Positions 12,535 to 23,898 of a DNA stretch of 64,000 nucleotides are shown here, one piece after another. The stretch is taken from positions 31,244,001 through 31,308,000 of the forward strand of contig NW_026947496.1 in assembly GCF_034190915.1 (NCBI RefSeq). The letters run 5' to 3'. The notes under the pieces were generated by a model. The model did not search any database and was not told where the DNA came from. It saw only the letters and a program-made list of their open reading frames with translations. Source of the stretch: Cavia porcellus. Taxonomy: Eukaryota; Chordata; Mammalia; Rodentia; Caviidae. Both the position numbers and the translations under genes were made by a program. How positions within the stretch are numbered: the first letter of the stretch is position 1; every line of letters starts with the position of its first letter.

Positions 12535-12910
12535 GTTTGCGGACTCCAGTGGGTACCCCAAACCATGGGTGGTACCAAACCCTGTAGGTACATACCTCAG
12601 ACAAAGTATAACTTATGAATTAGGTACAGTAAAGGATGATGATAAAACAGGACAGTTATAATAATATACTATAATAAAAGCTGTTTAAAACTTAGGAATT
12701 AGGGGCTGGGGATTTAGCTCAGCGGCATAAGCACCTGCCTTGCAAGCAGGCAGTCCTGAGATCGATCCCCGGTACCGATAAAAAAGGAAAAAGACTAAAT
12801 AAATAAATAAATAAATAAAACAAACTTAGGAACTGTTTATTTCTGGAGTTTTCTATGTACTATTTTTAGATTGCAGCTGACCTCAGATAACTGGAACTGT
12901 GGATGGGGCT
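12535..12910. mobile_element. Tigger-type DNA transposon fossil split by an ID SINE
   Basis: The left part (GGGTACCCCAAACC, GGTGGTACC, CATACCTCAGACAAAGTATAA, TAGGTACAGTAAAGGATGATGA, TATAATAATATACTATAATAAAAG) and the right part (TTATTTCTGGAGTTTTCTA, GCAGCTGACCTCAGATAACTG) follow one Tigger/MER-type non-autonomous pogo element. The ID SINE at 12701 interrupts it. The two halves continue in register, which independently supports the SINE insertion boundaries. The exact subfamily is not assigned. Confidence 0.6.
12701..12821 (+). repeat. Young ID-type SINE with 11-bp target duplication
   Basis: A tRNA-derived ID SINE with intact A box (TTTAGCTCAGCGGCATAAG) and B-box-like region (GAGATCGATCCCC), followed by GGTACCG and an (AAAT)n tail. 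AAACTTAGGAA at 12688-12698 is repeated at 12822-12832 as the target-site duplication. The intact duplication and the clear promoter boxes suggest recent insertion. It is not a tRNA gene: no cloverleaf 3' half is present and it carries an A-rich tail. Confidence 0.85.
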
Positions 12911-13084
12911 GCTGTCCTCCCCAAATGACCACTGTCACCAGCTGTGCTGCTCAGCATCACCACTTAGCTAAACTTCTCATAAACAGCTCAGGGGTCCTCG
13001 GTACCCAGAATGCAGGCACCAGACTGTACAGGACAGTGGCTTGTGTTTTTGTCTAAGGCCTTTTAAACAAATCCACATATCAAC

Positions 13085-14506
13085 AAAGAATCAACATCTA
13101 AATAGACTTTTATTTTTATTTAACTTATTTGGACAGGAAACAAAATTCATCAGCTTTCATTAGTCTCCCGAAGTATTGGAAACACATGAACTCAGAAATA
13201 GTGGACCTTGTAGAAAAGCATCACAAATTAAAAATATATTTCTCCATGTGGTAAAAGTGCTTTCAACCCAATTAAAGGGCACGGCGAGGGTGTTTTGAAA
13301 CACAATCTAAAATTTGGCCTACAATCCGTGGCATCGAATTCAAACCACAGGGTGGGGACAGTCGCCGTGACCAGGTGGGGAGTGACGCGGAGCTGGGAGC
13401 ATGCTGCCGGCACCACTGAGGGAACCACGCGTGAACAAGGAGAACCATCCCAAGCCTGAGTAGAATAGATTCTGCATTTGTAGAAATGAGGTGGTTACGT
13501 AAACAGGGTTGGAGGGGGATCAGGTAATTCAGAAGCCCCTCATTCTTGCTGTGGGACAGTCAGGCCTCTCAACTGCCTGCAGGAGAGCTGGGAAGCGCCC
13601 AGGTCTAGGGAGATCCCCTTGCCCATGCTGGGGTCAAATCACACCTAACCTAGGATGTGACCACAAGGCCGGTGCTCTCCAAGGCCGGCGGCACCTCTCA
13701 GAGCAGCAGAGGCTGCCAGGGTCACTGCACGGACAGGATTATTAGCAGAGGGTCCTCTGGAGAGAACTGTGTGTTTCAGCAATGCTACATAGTTTTTCAA
13801 AACAAGTAACTCTGCCAACAACGACAACTGTGACAAAGCTCATGGCCTGCAACCATGGTGTCCTGGGAGCCAGTGGCCCTTCTCACCTGCGGCAGGCACA
13901 GACACAGACTGTGGTCATGCAAGGGACAGTGAGGGGTGCAGGCAGGAGAGGGGTCACCTCCCTGTTACAGTAGACCTTAAGCAACAGTAAGAAAATAACC
14001 TGAAGATATATTTAAAAATAAAAAACACCATCACCCTTCACGGCAATCCTGGTGGCTCCCTCTCACCGCCACCCCCACAGAGGACAGGAACAAATGCTCG
14101 CCATCCCATCTCTGTGTTTTAATGGCACCGGTTGTGTTTCTTCTTCCAAGAGACCACTAAGCTGCTGGCAGGAGGGGAGTATGGGAAACTCCCTCCTCCC
14201 TGACACACCTGCACCGTCCCTGTTTGTCCCCAGCTCCGTGTGCACCTGCATGACCTTGAATGTGTCACCCTGTGAGACAGGTGATCTCAGAATGCCAGGC
14301 TGGTCCTCTGGTGATGCCTTCTGTGGCCACAGCCCTCTCTCTGTTCACCTGCACAGTAATCCACAGGCTCCGTGGGTGTCTGAAGAGCCACAGGGCACTT
14401 GTGAAGGAACACGCTCTTCACACATGAGGTCTCTGGTGGCAGGCGACAATGACAGCGGGCTCCCTCCTCTTCCTCCTCCTCCTGCCATGCCTGGGCCTGC
14501 CTGGCC
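13085..14506 (-). other. PGBD5: PGBD5 3' untranslated region
   Basis: The stretch from the PGBD5 stop codon to the predicted cleavage site is about 1.4 kb. It has no recognisable repeat and includes a pyrimidine/purine-rich block next to the stop codon and an A/T-rich block around 13980-14035. The downstream limit is inferred from the AATAAA pair at 13109-13120. An alternative, earlier poly(A) site cannot be excluded. Confidence 0.65.
13109..13120 (-). terminator. PGBD5: Tandem AATAAA poly(A) signals of PGBD5
   Basis: Two AATAAA hexamers abut on the minus strand (13115-13120, then 13109-13114). The next 30 to 40 nt in transcript sense are GU-rich (GATGTTGATTCTTTGTTGAT), as expected of a downstream element. 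Cleavage would fall near 13080-13100. Confidence 0.65.
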
Positions 14507-14702
14507 TCAGGGAGCTGGTGACACATCCTCTAGGCCCAGGAGCTCCCTGACAAGTCTCTCCCCGAACTGCGCTCGGCTATACCTGCTGACATGGTAGGCA
14601 TCTGACATCTTGTACAGGATGTAGGCATTATTGACGGCAATGCTGATGGCAAACCAGAACACCTGCTGCCAGGTCTTGTTGGGTTTGTGAGAGATGAAGT
14701 AC
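14507..14702 (-). CDS. PGBD5: PGBD5 exon 7, C-terminal coding exon
   Basis: Last coding exon. The acceptor TTATTCACAG precedes GTACTTC; the first G completes a Lys codon begun in exon 6. It encodes residues about 461-524 (human 524-residue numbering): [13 protein letters not shown], then the hydrophobic stretch [17 protein letters not shown], then a basic/acidic tail ending [10 protein letters not shown] and TGA at 14507-14509. The AVNNAYILY block resembles the conserved motif at the end of the RNase H-like domain in piggyBac transposases. No cysteine-rich zinc-binding domain follows, unlike active piggyBac enzymes, as is typical of PGBD5. The hydrophobic stretch is more likely a buried core helix than a membrane anchor. 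Confidence 0.96.
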
Positions 14703-15829
14703 CTGTGAATAAGGGGCCAAGATGGAGGGCCACGGTTCACGCACCTGGAGGAATGCCCAGAGGCCCAGGACCCAGCCACAGGACTGTCACAGGCTCTCCT
14801 GGAGGCGGTGGTGGGGATCGGGACTAGGGTAGGGTGGGGTGGCAACCTGAGGCTGTCACATTGAATTCTAGACAGTAAAACAACACCTCTCAAGAAATCA
14901 GAATGGACGTGGGCACTGTGAAGCTGGACAGCGATGCAAGTCTCCTGGGCTAGCCCACAGCATGGCCAGCCCTACAGCCCCGTGCTTCCCAATCCATGAA
15001 CACTCGGCCAGTGCTCTTCCCCATTCCGCAGCTTGGACCTACAAGTCACTTCTTCCGAAGTGCACCCTCACTGCCCCTCTGCCCTCCAGACCTTCCAGAC
15101 ACTGTCTCAGCACACTGTGTTCATTCTCCACCCATGTGTTCATCTCTGTGCCCCATTATATGGTGCTTGAAAGCCAGAATCCTCCATACTCCACCATGCC
15201 CAGCACAGGGAGGCATGCACAGTTTCTCTGTAACAACCTGTGGAAATAGCCAGGACCAGGCATGGAGCATCTGGCTCATGTCCCCAGCATGTGGCTTTCC
15301 TCTGCAGATAGGTGAAAGTGTGCAGAGAGAACCCGGCCCTGCTTCTCCCTCCCTAGCTCGAAAAAGGCAGGAGATGTGGGTTCCGCTCAAGGAGCCGGGC
15401 AGACACCCTGGCTCCACTACAGTCTTCCCCTGGGTTCTAGAGACACTGTGGTGATGCTCTGTGGATGCTCTGCCACATGCACTAAGTGTGTCCTGTGTCT
15501 ACAGACTGCTATATTCTCACCACAGCCCACACCAGGTCTTAGGCATTTGTATTTGAAAGAACTAAAGAATTATAGAAAAGGCCCTGGGTTGGTGCCTCAG
15601 AGGCTGTAGGTACTAGGGGAGAGGGGGCCAGGGGGACATGACTGCACAAAGAGGGGACACCTGGGCAGTGGGTGAGAGAGGAGGCCACAGGCTTCAGAGG
15701 TGAGCAGTGCAGGCCAAGCCCAGGATTCCGTGAGCCTCAGCAACTAGAACTCAAATGGAAGAAGCTACTGACCATCTCCACCGCCCCTGCTATGACGCAC
15801 CACCCTCTTCCAAACACCTGTGCACTTAC
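14703..15829 (-). other. PGBD5: PGBD5 intron 6
   Basis: Intron of 1,127 bp with donor GTAAGT and acceptor TTATTCACAG in transcript sense. I see no repeat or embedded RNA gene in it. Confidence 0.9.
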
Positions 15830-15935
15830 TTGCTATACTTGTCATCGTATCTGCAGATGTAGCTGAGGTGGGCAGCAAAGGCCTCTACGGCCAGGGGACA
15901 GGGGATCTCTCCACTCCTCCTCTTAATGATGACAC
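15830..15935 (-). CDS. PGBD5: PGBD5 exon 6
   Basis: 106-bp exon with acceptor TCTTCCTGCAG and donor AA|GTAAGT. It encodes residues about 425-460, [18 protein letters not shown] through [11 protein letters not shown]. The first aspartate of RYDD (codon 15844-15846) aligns with human D455 in the 524-residue numbering. That equals D386 in the 455-residue numbering, one of three aspartates reported as needed for human PGBD5 activity. Starting in phase 1 and ending in phase 2, it fits both neighbours only in this frame. A 64-codon plus-strand ORF over the same DNA is a shadow. Confidence 0.96.
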
Positions 15936-17857
15936 CTGCAGGAAGACAGCACTCAGTCCTTCTGCCTGCTCTCAACCGCTCTGCGAACACAACTGCAGCC
16001 CCTCACAGTGATGAGGAGAGGGGTGAAGAACAACCAATACCCAAGATCTCCAAAGGGCAAGGAGATGTCAAGGCGAAGTGAGCGCCTAGTGTCTGCCACA
16101 GAGACTCTGCCTCAAGTCATGGGTATCACGGGTGCAGGGACGATGACAGACTCAAAGGCAGCTCCAAGTGGCGTGGGTAGGGAGCTGCCTGACCAGGCCT
16201 GGAAGTACAGAAAGGTGACTCAAGACAACTCCTACTCAGCGAGGCTGGAAGAAGGAAGAGCATGGAACTGCACACCAGGTGACGTCAGGAGGATGGGAGC
16301 TGCCTCTGGCTGCCTCCCCCAGAGCTGCGATCCAGACTCAGAAGAGCAGGAATCTCACCTGCTTCATGTTCTCAGGACTCCTGGGGCCCTGGGGAAAGGG
16401 ATGGAGGGCACCCTTTATACTGTCCACTGCTCCGACTCTCCAGTATTCTTTCCTCTGCATGATCCACAAGTTCCACCTGGGTGCCTGAAAGCTACAAGGG
16501 GACCGATCACCCCCATTGCTGTGCTGCCCAAGCTACTGCTGGCCAGCCAATTTAGGCCTGCTGGGTCACTGTCTCTGCTTTTATGGGCCCCACAGGAGGC
16601 ATTCATCCCTATAGCTATGTCCTTCCCCCACATGCCAGTTTTTCATATATTACAAGGAATCTGCAGGATTATGAAAGTGGATAAGGCCAAATTAAAAAGG
16701 TCATCCATCAAAAGCTCATAGGCATCTTTACCTGGGGCCAGACCCATGCTGCCCCTCAAATGTCACAAGGGACAGGTGAGGAGTTGAGCAAGGACAGACC
16801 TGCATGCAAAGTTGAGCTGGGATCTTTCTTTTTCCCTAGAAGTAGTGGCACTTCACAGGAAGGACCTGGGAGAAACAGGGGTATGCAGTGTCCCCACAGC
16901 TTTCAAGAGCCCAGGTGCACAGCTACCTTGTACACATCTGACTCACAGATTCACACGGCCAGAGAGCCCCAGTACTCGCAGCTGGAAGTCCTGTTCCCAG
17001 CTGCACTCAGACCCCAAGCACATTGGTGGACATGCAGCCACCACTATGCAAGTCTAAGTGACGGATCAGGATGCTGTACGGCCTGTGGGCACTATTTGGC
17101 CTCAGCACAAACACGGACTATTGACACCATGAGGGCAGAGTCATCAACAGTTGCCTTTGCAGGAATAAAAACTTTACATTAAAACATAGCCATGGTGACA
17201 ACAAAAGGAAACAAATGCAGAAAAAAAAAAATCTCTCTATGACTGTCCTACAGTAAATAGCACAGCCTGGAGGCAACAGGACTTCAGAAACTTAACAGTG
17301 CCCCTATCCGTTGACCCTGCCTGCTGCTTTTAGATTCACCCAAAGATTCATGTGTGAAGTCACTCAACACACCATTATACATATCAGAAAAACAACCATG
17401 CACGAATAATGACCCAAATGGATGACAGGCATTAGGAAGTAAGAAGAAAATGTTCAAATGGGAAGGGGAACAAGGGAGGCAGGAGAGGTTCCTTTAAATG
17501 TGAAACTCTGGCTAATGAGTCCTTTATTGTGAACAGATTTCCAATAGGCAGCCAACACAGGCAGGTGCCTGGCTTCTTAGGAAGCATGAGAGGTGGTAAG
17601 GGTGGTAACTTAAACCCCCTCAGAGAAGACATTTTGCAACATCTTGGATGATAAGGAGATCTTTGAAATTACCACACCATGTGTACAAGCCTACAGATCC
17701 CATAGTCTGGGCTCAGGAACCTCCTCCACGCCACACAGAGGTGGCAGTCAGTGACCCAGCCAGTATCCCATGAATTTTGCATAAGCTTCGAACTGCCTGG
17801 CACTTGTGCTTTAGGGGCTCAGAGTCCCCCGGGGACCCCAGCCCAGCCCAAACTCAC
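15936..17857 (-). other. PGBD5: PGBD5 intron 5
   Basis: Intron of 1,922 bp; donor GTGAGT, acceptor TCTTCCTGCAG. It holds an A run near 17220-17231 and otherwise nothing I recognise. A 237-codon plus-strand ORF (16008-16721) looks like chance: no conserved motif and no splice or expression context. Confidence 0.85.
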
Positions 17858-18055
17858 CTTGCTGCACTGGAGAATAGGCATTGGTCAGGAAGCGGAAGTG
17901 GCCCTTGTTGTACCAGCAGATCAGGGACATATTTCCCTTCGTCTTGATCTGGTGCTGGCCACGGGCAGGGGGTGTGGCTGGGCTGGCCAGCATGGATGCT
18001 GGGAGGCCTGTACAGTCGCTCTTCCGGGGGCTGAGCAGACCGCAGCAGTAGATCC
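17858..18055 (-). CDS. PGBD5: PGBD5 exon 5
   Basis: 198-bp exon with acceptor TTCCCCTCAG and donor G|GTGAGT. Residues about 359-425: GIYCCGLL, a short basic/serine stretch (SPRKSD), a variable Pro/Ala-rich linker, then the conserved [20 protein letters not shown] block. In piggyBac proteins the WYN/W-rich strand forms part of the RNase H-like fold that surrounds the active site. Most differences I notice from the remembered human protein fall in the basic and Pro/Ala linker rather than in the [10 protein letters not shown] block, as expected under purifying selection. Longer ORFs in the other minus-strand frames are shadows. Confidence 0.95.
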
Positions 18056-19753
18056 CTGAGGGGAAATGCAGTCACACTCACGCTGTCATAGAGCCCAGGA
18101 ACCCCAACTCCACATACCAAAGAGGGAGAGACAGGACACAGGCCCTCAGGGAGCCCTCAGAAGACAGCTGAAGTTGGGTCTCCTCCTGATATCACCCCCA
18201 GGCTTTTACATGTCCTGAGACTATGGGAAAAGCCATGACGCAGCAGCGGACCAGCTATACCAAAAGCAATCTCATCAAAGGGGCCCACCTGTGCTCAGCA
18301 CCATGCCAAGCACAGCATTCTACATGCACCAGAAACTTCCCCACTTGGTAAGTTATCACACACTCAGACAAGAGGAATGAAGCTCAAGGGCAAAAACCTG
18401 GGTCACAACTGCAGGGCAAACACGGAGTGCCTCACTGGGGCATAGACACAAGCCTAGATCATCCAGTTGGTCCTGGGGTGGGCACAGCTGTCCCTGACCC
18501 TTGGTGAGGGCACACTGACAGGGAACTACCTCCCCCATCACTGCAGACAGAGCCTATGTGTGGCAGAGCTCAGTAACCAGATGCTTCTAAAATAGGCAAC
18601 GAGATCTTTTTTATCTGTTACCTAACTTCTCTTGAAAAAAATCCAAATTCTGCATCTCATTACCTTCTTCTAGAGGATGATTCCCTCCCTGGTCTCCTAA
18701 CTTCCTGAGCTAGGAAAGTCCTTTCCTCTCTGCTCCTAGGAGAAGGACATGGCCTTTGGGGAGACAGCCCCAGTGGCCCAGGTCACCCCCAGGGCCTCCA
18801 TATGCTCCATCAACCTCACCCAGGCACATCCTGAGCCAGCTTTGCACATTACCCAGAGTTCTGGCTCAGGCTGATGGTGCATCAGGGAGCACCTATCACA
18901 CACAGAAGTCAGCAGGGGCTGCCATGCATGCATCACCTCTGTGGCTTAAGGGCAGGGACAGTGGCCCTGGCTTTCCCCACTGGCTTGGCAGCAGAACCCT
19001 ATTCTTCAATGTGACTGCTTCAGCAGTGGTGGGGCCAGTCTCCACAGCTCTTCCTTCTAGCCCATCACGTTGCTTGGTTGGGGTCAACACAAACTGTCGA
19101 GCCCTGTGGGCATGGGCTGCACAGATGAGTCAGATGCAGCCCTGCTACAAGAAGCAGAGACCAGCTGCTTCCCCACCTTGCTGCATCTGAGGCCTCCGCA
19201 ACCTGAGAGGGGCTAGTATTAAGGCTGTACCTGCTGTATGGCTGCAGAAAAGATCTGTGCCCGAGTGGCTGCTGTATTAGCATGGTGCTTTGCGTGCTTC
19301 CCGGAGAAGATGAGATCTCAGCCTGACTGCAGGATGGCTAAGGGCAGCATGCTTGCCCTGGGATGCTAGCCAGGAAATCTCCCCTAGGAAGCTCGTCTGC
19401 TACAGCACTGGGACTGCCCAACCTTTGTGACAAGGGGCCTGGCATCTAAGCCCAGAGGATCTGAGACCTCCTGGAGGCCACTAGCTCGTTCCCTGTCTAA
19501 ACACTTCTCATCTGCCAAGGAAGAGGTCACGATGCCCACAGCCATACAGAAAAAGATACACAAAACAGTGTCCAGAACACCAAGCCAAACTTAGTGCCAG
19601 TGCATCCCTGAAATTGTGGCCAGAACTCATACATTTTGAAGTCACCAGGACCCCTTGTTGCCTGGTACCCTATGGTCTATGGTCATTACACTCTGCACCA
19701 CCACCCTCCACCAACCCTGGCAGTGGGCCACACTGGCACCCTGCATAACAAAC
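18056..19753 (-). other. PGBD5: PGBD5 intron 4
   Basis: Intron of 1,698 bp. The donor is GTTTGT, weak compared with the other PGBD5 donors; the acceptor is TTCCCCTCAG. A possible MIR remnant lies at about 18340-18420. Nothing else is recognised. Confidence 0.85.
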
Positions 19754-19934
19754 CTTGCTTTTCAAACTCTTCAAACAATGTCAGGCTGGTGATGCTGGGC
19801 CCTGTGAAGATGATGTAGTTCTTGCCAGCTGCATCTCGGCACAGGCTCCTGGCCACCATGCTGTGGAGCTGGGGCTTGCTCTTTAGTGCATCCAGCCCAT
19901 CGGGGCCCCCACCTTCCTTCAAGTGGACATAAAT
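19754..19934 (-). CDS. PGBD5: PGBD5 exon 4
   Basis: 181-bp exon with acceptor TCTCCCTACAG and donor CAAG|GTTTGT. Residues about 299-358 plus the first base of Gly359: [18 protein letters not shown], then [13 protein letters not shown], then [19 protein letters not shown]. In piggyBac-family proteins this region forms central strands and helices of the catalytic domain, including the segment before the interrupted insertion domain. The frame is fixed by both neighbours. A longer overlapping reading in another minus frame (19771-20121) is a shadow without similarity. Confidence 0.96.
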
Positions 19935-20431
19935 CTGTAGGGAGACACACGGAGTCAGCACACACCCAGCAGCCAGGAGCCCAGAGCTGGGAAAAGTGGG
20001 CCTCTGTCCTCAGGGTGGGAGCAGTCCCCCAAGTCACCTTACACCCAATCAGCTGATGACTCAGTGAGATGCTTCTGTGTGAAAGGTCAGGATGGAGAAG
20101 AAATAGGCCAAGCAGCCACAAGCACCAAGCCTGGCAGTCGAGGTCAATACAAATCCACTAGCAATCCTGAACTGTGAGGGTCCCTTACGTTTACCATGGG
20201 TCAGTGATAACAAACTTCTTAGAGCTTTCAATGATACAAGCAGCCCACTGCAGCATGCTTACCATAAGGTTCACCATCTCTGCTACAGATAAAGGTAAAG
20301 GCTGATCTGCTAGCTAGGTACGACAGGGTGAAAATCAGCTCTTGCCCGAGGCCAAGGCTGCCAGTAGGATGTGCTACATTTAGCATGAAGTCCTCTGTCT
20401 ACTCTGTGCTCATCTCCAAAGTGGGGGCAGA

Positions 20432-20570
20432 GTGGAGAATAGCTTGAAGAATAGCAAGTTCCAGCCTAGCTAAGGCAACTTAGCCACTTAGCTAGACCAA
20501 AAACACATCCGGGATGTAGCTCATGCAAAGGCCTTATCTTCTATTCCCAGCACAGGAAAAAAAAGGTCTG
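20432..20570 (+). repeat. Degraded B1 + ID SINE
   Basis: AAGTTCCAGCCTAGCTAAGGCAACTTAG and TAGACC match the 3' part of B1. They are followed by an ID-like CGGGATGTAGCTCATGCAAAG and an A-rich tail near 20559. Confidence 0.55.
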
Positions 20571-20813
20571 ACCCTGTCTGTGACTGAAGCCATGAACTCT
20601 TCCAGGAGGTCCTGGGTAGCATCCTCCCCTATGGAGAACAAAGCTGCTTCTCTGGAATGTTCAGGGTCTCCATGGGGAGCTCTCAGTTCTATTGATACAG
20701 GAATATTAGGACCTCTAATCATGATATAATGTAAATATTATAACTTTAACCTGTTAGATGTCTGATACACTAAATTTGTGTTCTCTAAAATGGAAGATGA
20801 ATTTTAAAGAACA

Positions 20814-21518
20814 GTGAAGGTTAAGAAAAGGAAATATTTATTGAGGGGGACAAATATGCTCTTGAGGGGAGAGAGGGGACCCAAAATTGGTTGTCAAGGA
20901 CCTCATTTCTCATCGGAAGTTTTACAGAGCACAAACACATGGGTATAATGTGGGTTATAGATACAAGCAATCAACAAGATTGTAAGTACAATAAGATTAT
21001 ATGCTTAGGTGATACTGATCCAATGGGGAAGCAGGTCATGTAGCAAGTGTACTTGGAAAGAACAAAGAACTTTTTAGGAAGTGATGGGTTCCCCTTGCAA
21101 TAATTAACACACACAGCCAGGTTTGTCATTTAGGTTTCTGTGCACTGGTTTTTTTGTTTTGTTTTGTTTTTTATTCCCATAACAACTCAGGAGCTTATGG
21201 AGTCTCATCTGTCAATCTCAGCAAGGCTCAAGTGCTTTTCTGCTTAGGGACACAAAGATGAGATTGGAGTATGCCCCAAGTTCCTGTCTGGTGCCTGGAA
21301 TCCTCTGGTACATTTGGGTCATTTCCTATATTTGTAGGCCTGAGATTCCTGTTTCTACCAGTCAACTTCTTGGCTCCCTGGGCCTCCTACATTCCTCTCC
21401 AGAAGGCCCTTTCACCTTTAGACCAGCAGTGGTTCCTGTTTATCAAGTGAGGGCCTTTCTATTCTGTATCTTCTCTGCCAGGAAAAGGGCTCACCTGGCC
21501 AGACCAGGCCTGCCATGA
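20814..21518 (-). repeat. Possible LTR, family unknown
   Basis: On the minus strand the segment starts TGTCATGGCAGG and ends CCTTTTCTTAACCTTCA, with AATAAA shortly before the end. TG...CA ends and a poly(A) signal are LTR-like, but I could not match a family and found no target duplication. Confidence 0.25.
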
Positions 21519-21924
21519 CAATTTCCCTCTAACTAGTTTAGAACCATAATCCATTTGCCAATCACACTCCCTTCATGAATACATCTCAGTGGGAGATTCT
21601 CAGTTGGGAGAATCACTGGGAAGTGTGTGTGCATGGGGCAAGAGGAGTGTGTCTCAGAATTCACGCTCTTTGAGTGGGCATTCTGCACACCCACAGATCT
21701 CAAGGTCATAATGATAACAGAGCAGTCCCCCTCCAACCAAAGCCAGCAAGATGGGGATGACATAACTTTACTCCTGGAAACAGACAGAAGTCAATTTTCA
21801 TATGGACCAACAGTGAACCCCATCTTCCCAACCCAAACAGTGTCAGCGAGGATCCAGGAATGAGCATGGAACACAGAGTCAATTGGGGATATGGAAATTT
21901 TTGCAAGAAAATCTGCACTATCGG

Positions 21925-22445
21925 TTGGAAACCTTGAAGTGCAGCCATTATGGAAAACAGTAAAGAGGTACACTGACAGAGACACCCATCAACTACCCAT
22001 CAACAGAGCGAAAGGAAGTGTGTATACAATGGAAAACCATTCAGCCTTAAGAGGAAAATCCCATCATTTACAGCAACAACCTGGAGGATGTTAAGTACAA
22101 TAAGCCAGGCACAGAAACACAGGTACTGTATGACCTCACTTATATACGAAATCATAGAAGCAGAGAGTAGAATGGTGGTTAGCAAAGCCCTGGTGGGGGA
22201 GTGTTGAGATGTTGGCTATAGGGTTTAAAATTTCAGTCGGATAAAAGCAGTAAGCACAATACAGTAACAAAGGCTGATGATAATGGATCAGGTTCCAGAA
22301 AACTGCCATGAGATTGTAAGAGTTCTCACACATTGTTAACATGTTAATTAACAATCTCGCCACTTCATAATATACACATATTTCAGAATGTCACACTGGA
22401 CACAACAAATTTATGCAGTTGTCAATTATAAATATTTTAAAATGT
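21925..22445 (+). repeat. L1 LINE 3' fragment
   Basis: Sense blocks of an old mammalian L1 3' end: CAGCCATTATGGAAAACAGT, CATCAAC, CAATGGAAAACCATTCAGCC, AATAAGCCAGGCACAGAAA, GACCTCACTTATATA and GTCAATTATAAATATTTTAA. Truncated at the 5' end; non-coding. Confidence 0.65.
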
Positions 22446-23714
22446 TAAAAATTATTCATTCAATTTTACTCATGATTTACACTTTGAGGAATTCAACCCA
22501 AGGTAGTAGTCAGAAATGTACTAATGGGTTTACATGTTTAACATCACGTCCATGGAAGTGTTTCTGTAATAGCAAAAAAAAATTAACAACAACCTAATTA
22601 AACTACATTAGCGGAGCCTGATTGTACGTGTGGGTATAATAGAATATAGTATACTTCTTTAAAACATAGAAAATATATTTAACAACAGAAAATGCTTACA
22701 AAAATATCCTTGTGTAAGTGAAGTAGCCAGGATTCTCAATATGTGTTTGTTTAGACAGATATGCTAATGATGTCCTCAGTTGGCTAGTTTTACGTAATAT
22801 ATTTATGGGAATTATAGATAGTCTGGAGTTTTCATGCTTTGATGCTAGTACAATTTAATCAGAAAAGACACTGAATGTCGTAAGAGGATTTCCTATCAGC
22901 ATGAACCTGCACGTCTGGGATCGAAGGTCTGCTCTTGCCTGACACTACATTCAGCACCGTCTGGGGCCTCTTGCTCCCCTGCAGCCACGTGTTTTTCCAA
23001 ACATCAGTGAGCAGCTGAGAGCTCTGGCCCTCAGATAAGATGTGGAGGACTATGTGGTCACAAGACCATGTGAGATCCTCAGCTGGCTTTGCCCACACAG
23101 GCTCAGCAGACTCCTCAGGAGGAGTGGACATGGACACAGCAGCTGTCACAGGGGAGGGGGCACTGAGTGACAGGCACTGTTTCCTTCAGGAAACCAGAAG
23201 GCACAGCCAGGAGGTTGTCTGGCTAGTTGGCTAGTTGGCAGCAGCCAGAGTCCACAAGTCCTGAGCCTGAGGCATTTGTCACTATACAGCAATGAGCTTT
23301 TAAAGTGAATATAAAACAGAATCCACACTCAAAAAGTAATTAAAAAACAGTAATCTGAAAAATCTCAGCCTAAGGGCATGACTGAGTTACAGGGGCTGGG
23401 AAAATCCAATTCTGCAAGGACTCTACCTTGTAGGGGTTGCCTCCCTGTGTCTGCTGTCCCCAAACCCTACTGGTCTCAGCTGGTATCACTGACTTCAGCA
23501 GTACTATGGGGGACAACAGGACTTCTCCATGGACAAGCGAGCATCCATGTAGCCTCATCCCCACCATGCAGTGCTGCCTCATTCCATCCAGATGAAAGGC
23601 GGTGACCTGAGACAGTGGCATCATGGAACCACAAGCATTTTCTTACTCTACAACAGCCCCCCACATACGGCACCAATACGCATGCCATCCCTGACGGGTG
23701 CAACTCCTCGTCTG

Positions 23715-23852
23715 AGCTTGATTCCTAGTTTGAGCCCTGCCTGGGCAACTTAGCAAGACTCTGTCTCAGAATACACAAATGTAAAAGGATGGGGATGAGC
23801 TCAGTGCAAAGATCCTGGGTTCAACCTCCACTAGTACATGTACATGTATGTA

Positions 23853-23892
<40 letters not shown>
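23715..23892 (+). repeat. B1 + ID SINE ending in a (CA)18 microsatellite
   Basis: GCCTGGGCAACTTAGCAAGAC and TCTGTCTCA are B1 3' blocks. They are followed by AAAGGATGGGGATGAGCTCAGTG and GATCCTGGGTTCAA of an ID unit. The tail runs into TACATGTACATGTATGTACA and then 18 CA repeats at 23857-23892. The tail probably seeded the microsatellite. Confidence 0.7.

Positions 23893-23898
<6 letters not shown>

Larger units (their letters stand above)
1..13084. other. Intergenic region downstream of PGBD5
   Basis: This stretch lies beyond the predicted PGBD5 poly(A) site. From human gene order recalled from memory (GALNT2, PGBD5, COG2) it should separate the PGBD5 and GALNT2 3' ends, but I find no GALNT2 exon. 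No ORF here looks like a protein; all are short and low in conserved motifs. Recognisable pieces are listed separately: MIR fragments, a mariner fossil, LTRs, SINEs, a split Tigger element and CTCF-like motifs. I see nothing identifiable in 181-860, 1630-1880, 2360-3590, 3750-6300, 6720-7680, 8070-10030 and 10150-12530, apart from short C- or G-rich runs such as a C tract near 9659-9667. Confidence 0.7.

Noticed and set aside
12701..12790. tRNA gene candidate (A box and B-box-like region)
   Set aside because: A-rich tail, target duplication and lack of a full cloverleaf identify an ID SINE.
1..13084. GALNT2 3' exons, expected from human gene order
   Set aside because: No lectin-domain or glycosyltransferase coding sequence is visible; they are probably beyond the left edge.
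14052..14597. 181-codon plus-strand ORF over the PGBD5 stop and 3' UTR
   Set aside because: It is the antisense shadow of exon 7 and UTR sequence.
16008..16721. 237-codon plus-strand ORF inside PGBD5 intron 5
   Set aside because: No family motif and low-complexity-free but random-looking composition; open by chance in GC-moderate DNA.
22948..22970. RE1/REST site (TTCAGCACCGTCTGG)
   Set aside because: Only the left half matches; the GGACAG half is missing.
23857..23892. Array of short repeats as a CRISPR
   Set aside because: It is a CA microsatellite in a vertebrate SINE tail, without spacers.
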